From contig NZ_CP045928.1 in assembly GCF_009664855.1 (NCBI RefSeq), forward strand, positions 1,617,681 to 1,681,680: 64,000 nucleotides of DNA. The letters run 5' to 3'. Under the pieces are notes generated by a model. The model was given only the letters and a program-made list of their open reading frames with translations. It did not search any database and was not told the origin of the DNA. Numbering within the stretch: position 1 is the first letter of the stretch; every line of letters starts with the position of its first letter. This DNA is from Flavobacterium sp. SLB02. GTDB lineage: Bacteria > Bacteroidota > Bacteroidia > Flavobacteriales > Flavobacteriaceae. Of the stretch, positions 16,653-24,426 are shown one piece after another. The position numbers and the translations under genes were made by a program.

Positions 16653-17396
16653 ATGGACAATTTAAAAAATAAAGTAGCAATAATAACGGGAGGAAATAGC
16701 GGTATTGGCTACGCAACAGCCAAACAACTAAAAGAACAAGGCGCAACTGTAATTATTACCGGAAGAAGAAAAGAAGCAATTGAAAAAGCAGCTTCAGATT
16801 TGGGAGTAACAGCAATTGTTGCCGATCAATCCAGTATTTCTGAGATAGAAAATCTGGCTTCAAAAGTAAAAGAAGATTTTGGACAAGTTGATATTCTCTT
16901 CATCAATGCGGGAATTGCCGGATTAGGAAACATAGAACAAGCCACAGAAACATTATTCGATAGCATCATAGACGTCAACTTCAAAGGAGCATATTTCACC
17001 TTGAGCAGATTTATTCCAATGCTAAGAGACGGAGCATCTGTTGTATTTCTTTCTTCGAATACTGCTAGTATGCCGGGCCCTGGATCATCGATTTATTCTT
17101 CGAGTAAAACAGCTTTGAATTCGGTTATGAGATCTGCGGCAGTGGAATTGGCACCAAGAAAAATCAGAGTAAATTCCGTAAGTCCCGGTCCAACAGAAAC
17201 CGAAGTGATGAACAAAGTAGGTTTGGATACAACTACCGTTAAATCTATTATGGACGTGGTGATAGAAAAGGTTCCGCTAAAACAAATGGGAGCATCGGAA
17301 GATGTTGCCAAAATGGTCGCTTACCTAAGTAGCGACGCTGCTAAATTCATTACCGGAGCCGATTTTATTATGGATGGTGGGATGGTTTTAGCTTAA
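16653..17396 (+). CDS. Classical short-chain dehydrogenase/reductase
   Basis: A 247-aa NAD(P)-dependent oxidoreductase. GGNSGIG at 13-19 binds cofactor, TGRRK after the second strand suggests NADP, INAG at 84-87, and the catalytic Ser135, Tyr148 and Lys152 (YSSSK) are present. The C-terminal GADFIMDGGM is the normal SDR end. Its promoter faces the HxlR gene and carries the alternating half-site array, so it is the likely HxlR target. Substrate unknown. Confidence 0.94.
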   Translation: MDNLKNKVAIITGGNSGIGYATAKQLKEQGATVIITGRRKEAIEKAASDLGVTAIVADQSSISEIENLASKVKEDFGQVDILFINAGIAGLGNIEQATETLFDSIIDVNFKGAYFTLSRFIPMLRDGASVVFLSSNTASMPGPGSSIYSSSKTALNSVMRSAAVELAPRKIRVNSVSPGPTETEVMNKVGLDTTTVKSIMDVVIEKVPLKQMGASEDVAKMVAYLSSDAAKFITGADFIMDGGMVLA

Positions 17397-17725
17397 GGTT
17401 CTTATGAGAAACAAAGGAAAAGGCCCAGAGGGATAAAGGTTTTTTTAAAGTTAGTAAGATTTTAAGTCTCTAGGTTTTTTATTTATTCTCATTGCTGGGA
17501 AAGTCTTTGGCTCCCCCAAATTGGAATTTGGAATTTATTACTAAGTTTAGGGACTGGAATTTAGTCTTTATTAGGAGCTATTTCCCTCACATCAGGGTTA
17601 GGCACTGATTTCCATAAGAAATATCGAAGTTCAAAAAACTTTATCCCTTTGAATCTTAAAAGAATCCTAGCAGCTATAAAAAAACCTTTTGTACCTTTGC
17701 CACTCTGAACCTTTGAACCTTTTCC
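17397..17725. other. Intergenic region without a gene
   Basis: About 330 nt. It includes TTGGAATTTGGAATTT near 17520, one half of the AATTCCAAATTCCAA family seen as full hairpins at 36290 and 47446, and CTTTGAACCTTTG-like phrases before the next start. I see no open frame worth calling. Confidence 0.5.
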
Positions 17726-18298
17726 ATGGAATACAAAGAAATCCTCCAACAACACATCTCCAAAACCGCTTCGTTAACAGATGATCAATTCGATTATTTC
17801 TTTTCGCATTTTAAACCATTATCATTCAAGAAAGGGCAAACAATTATTAGTGCCGGTGACAAAGTCGATTGTGAATATTTTGTAATTTCAGGTTGTTTAA
17901 AAGCATTTTTCATCAATGACGAAATCAAGATGTACATCCTGCAATTTGCCATGGCCACTTGGTGGACATCAGATTATACAGCTTTATACAATCAAACCCC
18001 TGCAACCATAAATGTAGATTGCATCTCTGATGTCGAATTGCTTTGCCTTTCCAACAGCGACCGCGAAAAATTGTGCAATGAATTTCATCAAATCGAACAT
18101 TTTTTCCGTTGGAGAACCAACAAAGGATATATCGCTTCCCAAAAGCGACTTTTGTCTTTCATGAATAACAATGTTAAAACCCGTTACGAAGAACTTCTGG
18201 CATTATATCCACAACTTTACAATTTAGTTCCCAAACACTTAATTGCAGCCTATCTGGGAGTTTCAAGAGAAACCCTAAGTAGATTATACAATTCATAA
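17726..18298 (+). CDS. Crp/Fnr-family transcriptional regulator
   Basis: A 190-aa regulator with a cyclic-nucleotide-binding-like beta barrel (about 20-115; FKKGQTIISAGDKVDCEYFVISGCLKAF) and a short helix-turn-helix (LVPKHLIAAYLGVSRETLSRL, about 166-187). The barrel lacks the phosphate-binding RxS motif, so it probably does not bind cAMP; this is typical of the Bacteroidota subgroup. It lies 450 nt upstream of a five-gene operon whose promoter has a TGTGA-N6-TCACG site, but whether this protein or a canonical Crp elsewhere binds there is open. Confidence 0.9.
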   Translation: MEYKEILQQHISKTASLTDDQFDYFFSHFKPLSFKKGQTIISAGDKVDCEYFVISGCLKAFFINDEIKMYILQFAMATWWTSDYTALYNQTPATINVDCISDVELLCLSNSDREKLCNEFHQIEHFFRWRTNKGYIASQKRLLSFMNNNVKTRYEELLALYPQLYNLVPKHLIAAYLGVSRETLSRLYNS

Positions 18299-18675
18299 AG
18301 TTTTTTAGTCACAGATTTACAGGATTAAAATGATTTTTTAATTTGAAGTTTCCGCGTAGTTTATCATCTCGATGAAGGAAAGATAACATTACATACCCCA
18401 CAATCATAATCGCCAATATTTTTAGAGCTACTTGCGGATAGCCCTCGTTGCTCGAGATGACAAAATGTGAATAAAGCGATTTGCGTGAAACAAAAACTTT
18501 GAGCCTCTGGTCCATTGTGTGATTAAAAGATCCGCATTAAATAAAAAACCTTTGCGACTTCGGACCTTTGCGAGATTAAAAAAGAATCACGATAAAAAAA
18601 ATCTGTTTAAATCTCATAAAACCTGCGTGAAACGAAAACTTTGAACCTTTGTTCCTTTGCACGTTAAAAAAAGAT
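18299..18675. repeat. Intergenic repeat tract, ATGACAAA family
   Basis: No gene. A GTCATCTCGA-like repeat runs from about 18361 (ATCATCTCGATGAAGG) to 18465 (CTCGAGATGACAAA). After it come CTTTGCGACTTCGG and CCTTTGCGAG phrases and a CTGCGTGAAAC block near 18625. These are fragments of the flavobacterial intergenic families listed elsewhere. Confidence 0.55.
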
Positions 18676-18691
18676 TGTGATCTACATCACG
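18676..18691 (+). promoter_or_regulatory. CRP-like box (TGTGA-N6-TCACG)
   Basis: TGTGATCTACATCACG differs from the E. coli CRP consensus by one base. Its centre is about 44 nt upstream of the start expected from the -7-like element TTCCTTTG (18714-18721), a class II activator distance. The Crp/Fnr gene at 17726 is adjacent. Confidence 0.6.
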
Positions 18692-18746
18692 TAACCAATT
18701 TCCATACTCAGCGTTCCTTTGTACTGTACTTTTAAATACAATAAAA

Positions 18747-19286
18747 ATGGAAACAACAAATTTTAATATCGTAAGTGCAAAAAGCAACATCGATTGGACT
18801 GGTAGAAAAGTTACCGGTGCACATAATGGTACAATTGGTATCAAAGAAGGTCATTTTATTTTGAATGACGGAAAAATAAATGGTGGAAATATTGTCATCA
18901 ATACCGCCTCAATAAAAATTCTGGATGTTACAGATCCCGATACAAATGCACAATTTGCAGGACATTTGGCATCAGATGATTTTTTCTCGATCGAAAAATT
19001 CCCAACGGCAACATTTGACATTCTTTCGGTAAAAGAAATTTCAAATGGTAAATATTATCTTGAAGGGAATCTTACTATAAAAGACATCACACACCTTACA
19101 GGTTTTGAAACCGAAGTAGAAAGCACTAACAATGCACTTTCATTGACAGGTAAATTGGTTATTGATCGTACCAAATACGATATCAAATTCCGTTCAGGAA
19201 ACTTCTTCAAAGATTTAGGCGATACATTAATCTACAACGACTTTGATTTAGATTTTACTATCATAGCCGAAGTATCTAAAAACTAA
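18747..19286 (+). CDS. YceI-family lipid-binding-like protein
   Basis: A 179-aa lipocalin-like beta barrel of the YceI family, which can bind isoprenoids or similar lipids. The pattern is clear: IVSAKSNIDWTGRKVTGAHNG at the start, ASDDFFSIEKFPTATFDI, and NLTIKDITHLTGFETEV. It has no signal peptide, so it is cytoplasmic. It begins a run of five genes with 4-17 nt gaps, and a CRP-like box is at its promoter. The co-transcribed oxidoreductases suggest a role in handling a small reactive molecule, which is inference. Confidence 0.9.
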   Translation: METTNFNIVSAKSNIDWTGRKVTGAHNGTIGIKEGHFILNDGKINGGNIVINTASIKILDVTDPDTNAQFAGHLASDDFFSIEKFPTATFDILSVKEISNGKYYLEGNLTIKDITHLTGFETEVESTNNALSLTGKLVIDRTKYDIKFRSGNFFKDLGDTLIYNDFDLDFTIIAEVSKN

Positions 19287-19290
19287 AACC

Positions 19291-19509
19291 ATGCCTTACG
19301 TAAAAATCGAATTGACCCGCGAGGGCGTTACCCGCGAGCAAAAACAAGAATTAATCAGCGGCATCACAAATTTAATTACTGATGTATTAAACAAAGATCC
19401 GCATTTAACCCATGTTGTCATTCAGGAAATCGAACTCGACGATTGGGGTTACGCAGGAGATCAGGTATCTGTATTAAGAGAAAAAGGCATTACAGCCGAT
19501 AAAAAATAA
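19291..19509 (+). CDS. 4-oxalocrotonate tautomerase-family protein
   Basis: A 72-aa tautomerase with the catalytic Pro immediately after Met (MPYVKIELTREG). It uses the N-terminal proline as general base on keto-enol substrates, and some members act as dehalogenases. It starts 4 nt after the YceI stop. The substrate cannot be named from sequence. Confidence 0.88.
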   Translation: MPYVKIELTREGVTREQKQELISGITNLITDVLNKDPHLTHVVIQEIELDDWGYAGDQVSVLREKGITADKK

Positions 19510-19514
19510 ATATC

Positions 19515-20246
19515 ATGAAAAAACAAACGATAATCGTTACCGGAGCAGCATCCGGAATTGGAAAAGGAATCGCTAAATACTTTTTGGACAGAGGCGATAA
19601 TGTTGTGATCAATTCGCTAACACCATCAGCATTAGAAAGTGCTTACAACGAATTTGGAGCAGGACACAATCTGGCAATGTTTGCCGGAGATGTGAGCAAG
19701 AAACAAACCGGAGAAGAATTGGTAAAAATTGCTTTAGAAAAATTTGGTTCTGTAGATGTATTGGTTAACAATGCCGGAATATTCGACAGTAAACCATTTT
19801 TGGAAGTAGATGAAGCGTATTTGGATAAATTCCTGACCACAAATCTAAAAGGAACTTACTTCACTACACAATCTGTTATTCCGCAAATGCTGAAACAGCA
19901 AGATGGCGTTGTAATCAATATAGGAACTCCTTTAGTAAATCACGGTTTGGGCGGATGGCCAGCTTCGGCTCCCGTATCAAGTAAAGGCGCTATTCATGCC
20001 CTGACGATTCAGTTAGCAGCCGAATTTGGAAAACAAAATATTCGTATCAATACCGTTGCTCCGGGAGTTATTCGTACGCCAATGCACGGAGATAAATCAG
20101 ATCAAAGTGCCGGATTGCATCTTTTAAACAGAGTAGGAGAAGTCGATGACGTAGCCGAAATGGTGTATACGGTTGCCAAAAGCAGTTTTATTACCGGTTC
20201 AATCATCAATGTTGATGGCGGTAAAGGAGCTGGACACAACTTATAA
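19515..20246 (+). CDS. SDR-fold protein lacking the catalytic Tyr and Ser
   Basis: A 243-aa Rossmann protein of SDR type: cofactor motif TGAASGIG at 9-16, NNAG at 85-88, and a normal C-terminal VDGGKGAG end. The active site is altered: Lys157 is present (SSKGAIHAL), but the residue four before it is Pro153 instead of Tyr, and the usual Ser region reads NIGTPL. So it may not be a classical dehydrogenase. It overlaps neither neighbour (5-nt and 4-nt gaps) and is plainly part of the operon. It may bind cofactor without catalysing hydride transfer, or use another residue. Confidence 0.88.
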   Translation: MKKQTIIVTGAASGIGKGIAKYFLDRGDNVVINSLTPSALESAYNEFGAGHNLAMFAGDVSKKQTGEELVKIALEKFGSVDVLVNNAGIFDSKPFLEVDEAYLDKFLTTNLKGTYFTTQSVIPQMLKQQDGVVINIGTPLVNHGLGGWPASAPVSSKGAIHALTIQLAAEFGKQNIRINTVAPGVIRTPMHGDKSDQSAGLHLLNRVGEVDDVAEMVYTVAKSSFITGSIINVDGGKGAGHNL

Positions 20247-20250
20247 TTAA

Positions 20251-20700
20251 ATGAAAACTATTTTATTAATTGCTTTTATGCTCTGTACTTTGCAGGGCAT
20301 AAAAGCTCAAAATAACATTAAAATGGAAAATCAGGCCGACGTATCAGCGATTACTGATGCATTAGAAAATTATTATTTTAAAGGAATTTACGAAGGAGAC
20401 GAAAGACGTTTAGGAAGTATCTTTCATGAAAGTGCTTTACTTTTTGGAGATATAAAAGGACAACCTTATTTTAAAACGGTAGATCTTTATTTAAGTGGCG
20501 TAAAAAGCAGACAAAGTCCTAAAGATTCCGGAAAACCTTTCAAAGGAGAAATCTTGAATATTAATGTAGTAAATTCAATTGCTACAGCCGAAATTAATGT
20601 TAAAATGTACGACTTTAATTATCGGGATTTTTTATCTTTCCATAAGATTAACGGAAAATGGCTTATCGTCAATAAAATGCTGACCGATACAAGCGAATAA
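20251..20700 (+). CDS. Secreted NTF2-like / lumazine-binding-fold protein
   Basis: A 149-aa protein with a signal peptide (about 1-20, ending GIKAQ) and a cone-shaped NTF2-like fold (IFHESALLFGDIKGQPYFKTVDLYL; EINVKMYDFNYRDFLSFHKINGKWLIVNKML). It resembles the putative lumazine-binding subset. Export is odd in an operon of cytoplasmic enzymes. The start is 4 nt after the SDR stop. Confidence 0.85.
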   Translation: MKTILLIAFMLCTLQGIKAQNNIKMENQADVSAITDALENYYFKGIYEGDERRLGSIFHESALLFGDIKGQPYFKTVDLYLSGVKSRQSPKDSGKPFKGEILNINVVNSIATAEINVKMYDFNYRDFLSFHKINGKWLIVNKMLTDTSE

Positions 20701-20717
20701 CTTTAAACAAGATAGCA

Positions 20718-21803
20718 ATGTGGTACAATACAAAAGCTACAGCATTATTAGGGATTGATTACCCGATAATGCAGGGACCATTTGGCGGAAACCTGTCAAC
20801 GGTAGAATTGACTGCCGCGGTATCAAATGCCGGCGGACTTGGCGGATACGGAGCTTATACAATGTCTCCTCAGGAAATATTTGATGTAAACAAACAATTA
20901 AAAGCAGCAACCAATAAACCGTATAATATCAATCTCTGGGTTTCAGATCATGATATTCCGCAATCTGGTTTATCAGACGAACAATACAAGAAAACAACAG
21001 CATTATTTAAACCTTATTTTGATGAAGTTGGGATTCCGTTACCGGAAAAACCGGCTCCGTTTCAATCCAGGTTTGAGAATCAGTTGGAGGTAATTTTGGA
21101 TATTAAACCAAAAGTTTTCAGTTTTATGTTTGGAGCACTTTCTGCCGATGTTTTGGAACAATGCAAAAGATCAGGAATTACAACCGTTGGCGCGGCAACG
21201 ACTTTAGACGAAGCTGTTTTTCTTGAAAGTACCGGCGTAGATATGATTATCGCCTCGGGTTTTGAAGCGGGCGGACACCGGCCTTCGTTTTTGGCTTCCG
21301 CCGAATCATCGCTAACAGGAACTTTTGTTTTACTACAACTCATTCGCGAAAAAGTAAAAACTCCAATAATTGCTGCCGGAGGAATTGCAAACGGAAAAGG
21401 CGTCGCTGCAGCTTTAGCCTTAGGAGCAAGTGCCGCGCAGATAGGAACTGCGTTTCTGGCGTGTGATGAATCGAATGCATTACCTATTCATAGAGAAATG
21501 TTGTTTTCTGATGCAGCAAAATACACGACTTTATCCCGTGCTTACACAGGACGTTTGGGCCGCGGATTAACCAGCAGAATTGCCAGGGAAATTTCAGGCA
21601 AAGAACAAGATGTACTGCCGTTTCCGTTGCAGACGACACTAATATCGCCATTACGAAAAGCAGCGCTTGATCAGCAAAAATGGGATATGATCTTATTTTG
21701 GGGTGGACAAATTTCCCCAATTCTAAAACATACCAAAGCCAAAGAATTAATGCACGCTCTTATAGAAGAAACGAACACTTATTTTGATGATTTGAAAGGA
21801 TAA
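20718..21803 (+). CDS. Nitronate monooxygenase (2-nitropropane dioxygenase family)
   Basis: FMN-dependent TIM-barrel enzyme of 361 aa that oxidises alkyl nitronates or related substrates. The N-terminal GIDYPIMQGPFGG, the ASGFEAGGHR segment (active-site His) and IAAGGIANGKGVAAALALGASAAQIGTAFLA (phosphate-binding end) are family landmarks. Last gene of the YceI operon, 17 nt after the NTF2-like gene, followed by a terminator. Nitronate monooxygenases protect against propionate-3-nitronate; whether that is the job here is unknown. Confidence 0.92.
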   Translation: MWYNTKATALLGIDYPIMQGPFGGNLSTVELTAAVSNAGGLGGYGAYTMSPQEIFDVNKQLKAATNKPYNINLWVSDHDIPQSGLSDEQYKKTTALFKPYFDEVGIPLPEKPAPFQSRFENQLEVILDIKPKVFSFMFGALSADVLEQCKRSGITTVGAATTLDEAVFLESTGVDMIIASGFEAGGHRPSFLASAESSLTGTFVLLQLIREKVKTPIIAAGGIANGKGVAAALALGASAAQIGTAFLACDESNALPIHREMLFSDAAKYTTLSRAYTGRLGRGLTSRIAREISGKEQDVLPFPLQTTLISPLRKAALDQQKWDMILFWGGQISPILKHTKAKELMHALIEETNTYFDDLKG

Positions 21804-21827
21804 TCTAATTTAATAGCTATTGACGAA

Positions 21828-21856
21828 AGCCTGATTGTAGAGATTGGGCTTTTTTT
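21828..21856 (+). terminator. Rho-independent terminator after the YceI-NMO operon
   Basis: AGCCTGAT (21828-21835) pairs with ATTGGGCT (21843-21850), with two G-U pairs, and runs into seven T. Confidence 0.75.
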
Positions 21857-21868
21857 ATGCCCTTTTTT

Positions 21869-22015
21869 TTTAAACACATAGAAACATAGAATTTTAAAAC
21901 GTTGAAAAGGCGTTTCACTTTGAATATTACCGCATAGGTGAACTATGTTTAAAAATCTTGATTTTTTAAACTACCTCAATTAAGATCATAAAACCTATGT
22001 TTCTATGTGTTTAAA
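21869..22015. repeat. Long inverted repeat with 21-bp perfect arms
   Basis: The arms are 21869-21889 (begins TTTAAACACATAG) and 21995-22015 (ends CTATGTGTTTAAA), about 105 nt apart. The interior is AT-rich with TTTAAAACG. It lies past the terminator. No function is evident. Confidence 0.75.
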
Positions 22016-22066
22016 TTAATCGCCAATCTGTGCAGAGTCCCTAGTGTGATTCTTTGTTCCTCAGGA

Positions 22067-22226
22067 TGACAAACTTTGTGATAAACATTCTTATGAAAAT
22101 CATTGCCCTAGCCTCGATAGAAGTGAAAATCCTTTTGTTCGGGGGTTCGGAATAAAAAATTGTAACGTATTGCTTCGCCAATTTGCACTTTCAGACTCGG
22201 GTGCGGGATTAGCTCCTGAAAAGAAT
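22067..22226. repeat. Composite AGCCTCGATAG repeat, copy 2
   Basis: Second copy of the composite repeat at 6280-6436, in the same orientation and with the same order of blocks, preceded here by TTCCTCAGGATGACAAAC. It fills the upstream part of the epoxide hydrolase promoter region but ends before the GTCC boxes at 22262. Confidence 0.75.
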
Positions 22227-22261
22227 AACAATAGTACCATAAAATTTTCAACTTCTGCAAT

Positions 22262-22335
22262 GTCCGCTTCGGGATCTACTTCGTCCGTTTAGACTATTTA
22301 CTGATTTTAAATCGCTAGTTATCGAGATACTTTTG
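22262..22335 (+). promoter_or_regulatory. 21-bp direct-repeat promoter (site A), in front of the epoxide hydrolase
   Basis: GTCCGCTTCG (22262) and GTCCGTTTAG (22283) are 21 bp apart. TACTTTTG (22328-22335) starts 45 nt after the second. The 74-nt layout matches sites B, C and D exactly. Leader to the ATG at 22375 is 39 nt. Confidence 0.8.
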
Positions 22336-22374
22336 ACAAAGAAATTAATCACAATAACAAAATTTATAATCAAA

Positions 22375-23676
22375 ATGGAAACAATTCTAAAAAACAAAAA
22401 CAGCTTTCTGACTGCCATTGCAACAGGAACATTTATGTTGATCGCAGCAACAGGATACCCACAAAAAAATCAGGCAAAAGCAACTAATGAAGCCGAGGCA
22501 ATTCGTCCGTATCACATTAGTATTTCGAAAGAAGCCTTAACAGATCTTCGTACTCGTGTAAACGCTACAAGATGGCCGGATAAAGAAACCGTTACTGACC
22601 AATCACAAGGAGTTAAATTACAACAAATTCAGGGTCTTGTAAAATATTGGGGAACTACTTATGACTGGCGCAAAACAGAAGCGAAACTAAATGCATTGCC
22701 TCAATTTGTAACCAATATCGATGGATTAGATATTCAGTTCATTCACATTAAATCGAAACATAAAAATGCTTTACCATTGGTAATTACACATGGTTGGCCG
22801 GGATCTTTCTTCGAACTTTTAAAAGTAATTGGTCCCTTAACAGATCCTACTGCTTATGGAGGAAAAGCCGAAGATGCTTTTGATCTTGTAATTCCGTCAA
22901 TGCCGGGTTATGGTTTCTCAGAAAAACCAAAAGGAACAGGTTGGGGACCTGAAAAAATTGGAAATGCGTGGGATGTTTTAATGAAACGTCTGGGGTATAA
23001 AACTTATGTATCTCAAGGCGGCGATTGGGGTTCTGTAATTGCAGATGCTATGGCGCGTCAGGCTCCATATGGATTATTGGGAATTCACGTAAACATGCCT
23101 GCAACAGTTCCCGCTGATATTGCCAAAGCTTTAAAAGACGGAGATCCAGCTCCTGAAGGACTATCGGCTAAAGAAAAAGCTGCTTTTCTATCTCTTAATA
23201 AGTTATATACAAGAGGTGGTGGTTATGCCGGAATGATGGTGACACGCCCTCAGACTTTAGGTTACGGACTTACAGATTCTCCGGTTGGATTGGCATCTTT
23301 TTTCCTGGATAAATTCAACGAATGGACGTATAGTGGTGGAAACGCAGAAAAATCACTTACAAAAGATGAAATGCTGGATGATATCACTTTGTATTGGTTA
23401 ACAAATACGGCAAACTCATCGGCACAATTGTATTGGGAAAATAATACCAACAACTTTAATGCAGTTGAACAAAAAACAAACGATATAAAAATTCCGGTTG
23501 CAGTAACTGTTTTCCCAGGAGAAATTTACCAAGCGCCTAAAAGCTGGACAGAGAAAAGTTATAAAAACCTGATTTATTTTAATGAAGTATCAAAAGGAGG
23601 TCACTTTGCTTCTTGGGAAGAACCACAGCTTTTTACAGAAGAACTTCGCGCAGCGTTTAAATCTTTGAGAAAATAA
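22375..23676 (+). CDS. Secreted epoxide hydrolase (EHN-type alpha/beta hydrolase)
   Basis: Hydrolyses epoxides to diols. I start at ATG 22375 (METILKNKN), since the frame's TTG at 22333 is inside the -7 element. The product is about 433 aa with an N-terminal hydrophobic region (FLTAIATGTFMLIAATGYPQ) suggesting export. The EHN domain follows (IRPYHISISKEALTDLRTR), then the oxyanion HGWPGSFFE, the nucleophile Asp in SQGGDWGS and the general base His in GGHFASWEEP. This is the juvenile-hormone/microsomal epoxide hydrolase type. Its promoter is the first of four sharing 21-bp direct repeats. Confidence 0.92.
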   Translation: METILKNKNSFLTAIATGTFMLIAATGYPQKNQAKATNEAEAIRPYHISISKEALTDLRTRVNATRWPDKETVTDQSQGVKLQQIQGLVKYWGTTYDWRKTEAKLNALPQFVTNIDGLDIQFIHIKSKHKNALPLVITHGWPGSFFELLKVIGPLTDPTAYGGKAEDAFDLVIPSMPGYGFSEKPKGTGWGPEKIGNAWDVLMKRLGYKTYVSQGGDWGSVIADAMARQAPYGLLGIHVNMPATVPADIAKALKDGDPAPEGLSAKEKAAFLSLNKLYTRGGGYAGMMVTRPQTLGYGLTDSPVGLASFFLDKFNEWTYSGGNAEKSLTKDEMLDDITLYWLTNTANSSAQLYWENNTNNFNAVEQKTNDIKIPVAVTVFPGEIYQAPKSWTEKSYKNLIYFNEVSKGGHFASWEEPQLFTEELRAAFKSLRK

Positions 23677-23756
23677 GCAATAGTAGAATATATCTAACAG
23701 GTTTCAGGACTTTGACAAAGAGTTAGATAGAATTATTAAGATTAAAATAATTTTAG

Positions 23757-23853
23757 TTCACGCAGATTAGACAGATTGAAGCAGATTTAATTTTAGATTT
23801 TTATTAAAATTAATCTGCGGTTATCCGCTTAAATCTTTTTAAATCTGCGTGAA
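23757..23853. repeat. Inverted intergenic repeat, CGCAGATT family
   Basis: TTCACGCAGATT (23757-23768) pairs with AATCTGCGTGAA (23842-23853). Same family as 14837-14950. It lies between the epoxide hydrolase and the cupin gene. Confidence 0.7.
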
Positions 23854-23886
23854 ATAATATTTAACACGTAATTAAAAACAAACAAA

Positions 23887-24288
23887 ATGAAAATTAATAA
23901 AATATACGCATTGATGATCGTAGGTCTTATTGCATTATTCACTCCATCAAATGCTCAGGCACAACAAAGTGGTGTAAAAAGAACCGATTTACAAAAACAC
24001 GATCTAAGTATTCCGGGAAAAGAAACGGTTCAGGCCCGAATTGATTTTGATGCTCATACCTCGTTTGGAAAACACGCACATCCGGGAGAAGAAATTATTT
24101 ATGTATTAGAAGGTTCGCTGGAATATCAAATTGAGGATGAAAAGCCAATAACCTTAAAAGCAGGAGAAGTACTTTTTATTCCGGCAGGAAAATTTCACTC
24201 GGCAAACAACCATACCAATGCCAAAGCTTCTGAACTGGCCACCTATATTGTCGAGAAAGGGAAACCTATTATGATCATGAAAAAATAA
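23887..24288 (+). CDS. Secreted cupin-domain protein
   Basis: Single-domain cupin of 133 aa with a signal peptide (about 1-26, TPSNAQAQ). Metal ligands are HAHPGEE (His, His, Glu) and the late FHSANNH His. Cupins bind metal and act on small molecules or as sensors; this export form is common beside redox and detoxification genes. No GTCC boxes are at this gene; it may be read through from the epoxide hydrolase gene or have its own promoter. Confidence 0.87.
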   Translation: MKINKIYALMIVGLIALFTPSNAQAQQSGVKRTDLQKHDLSIPGKETVQARIDFDAHTSFGKHAHPGEEIIYVLEGSLEYQIEDEKPITLKAGEVLFIPAGKFHSANNHTNAKASELATYIVEKGKPIMIMKK

Positions 24289-24308
24289 GAAAACTCAGGT
24301 TTTGGTTT

Positions 24309-24382
24309 GTCCGTTTCAGCTTTTACTTCGTCCGTTTCAACTGTTTTCTAATTGTACAAGGATTGTTATCAGAATACTTTTG
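24309..24382 (+). promoter_or_regulatory. 21-bp direct-repeat promoter (site B), in front of the alpha/beta hydrolase
   Basis: GTCCGTTTCA occurs twice exactly (24309 and 24330), 21 bp apart. TACTTTTG (24375-24382) starts 45 nt after the second. The leader to ATG 24427 is 44 nt. The -7 context GTTATCAGAATACTTTTGAC closely matches site A's. Confidence 0.85.
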
Positions 24383-24426
24383 ACGAAGAAATTAACTAAT
24401 AATCAAAATATTAAAAAATAATAATC

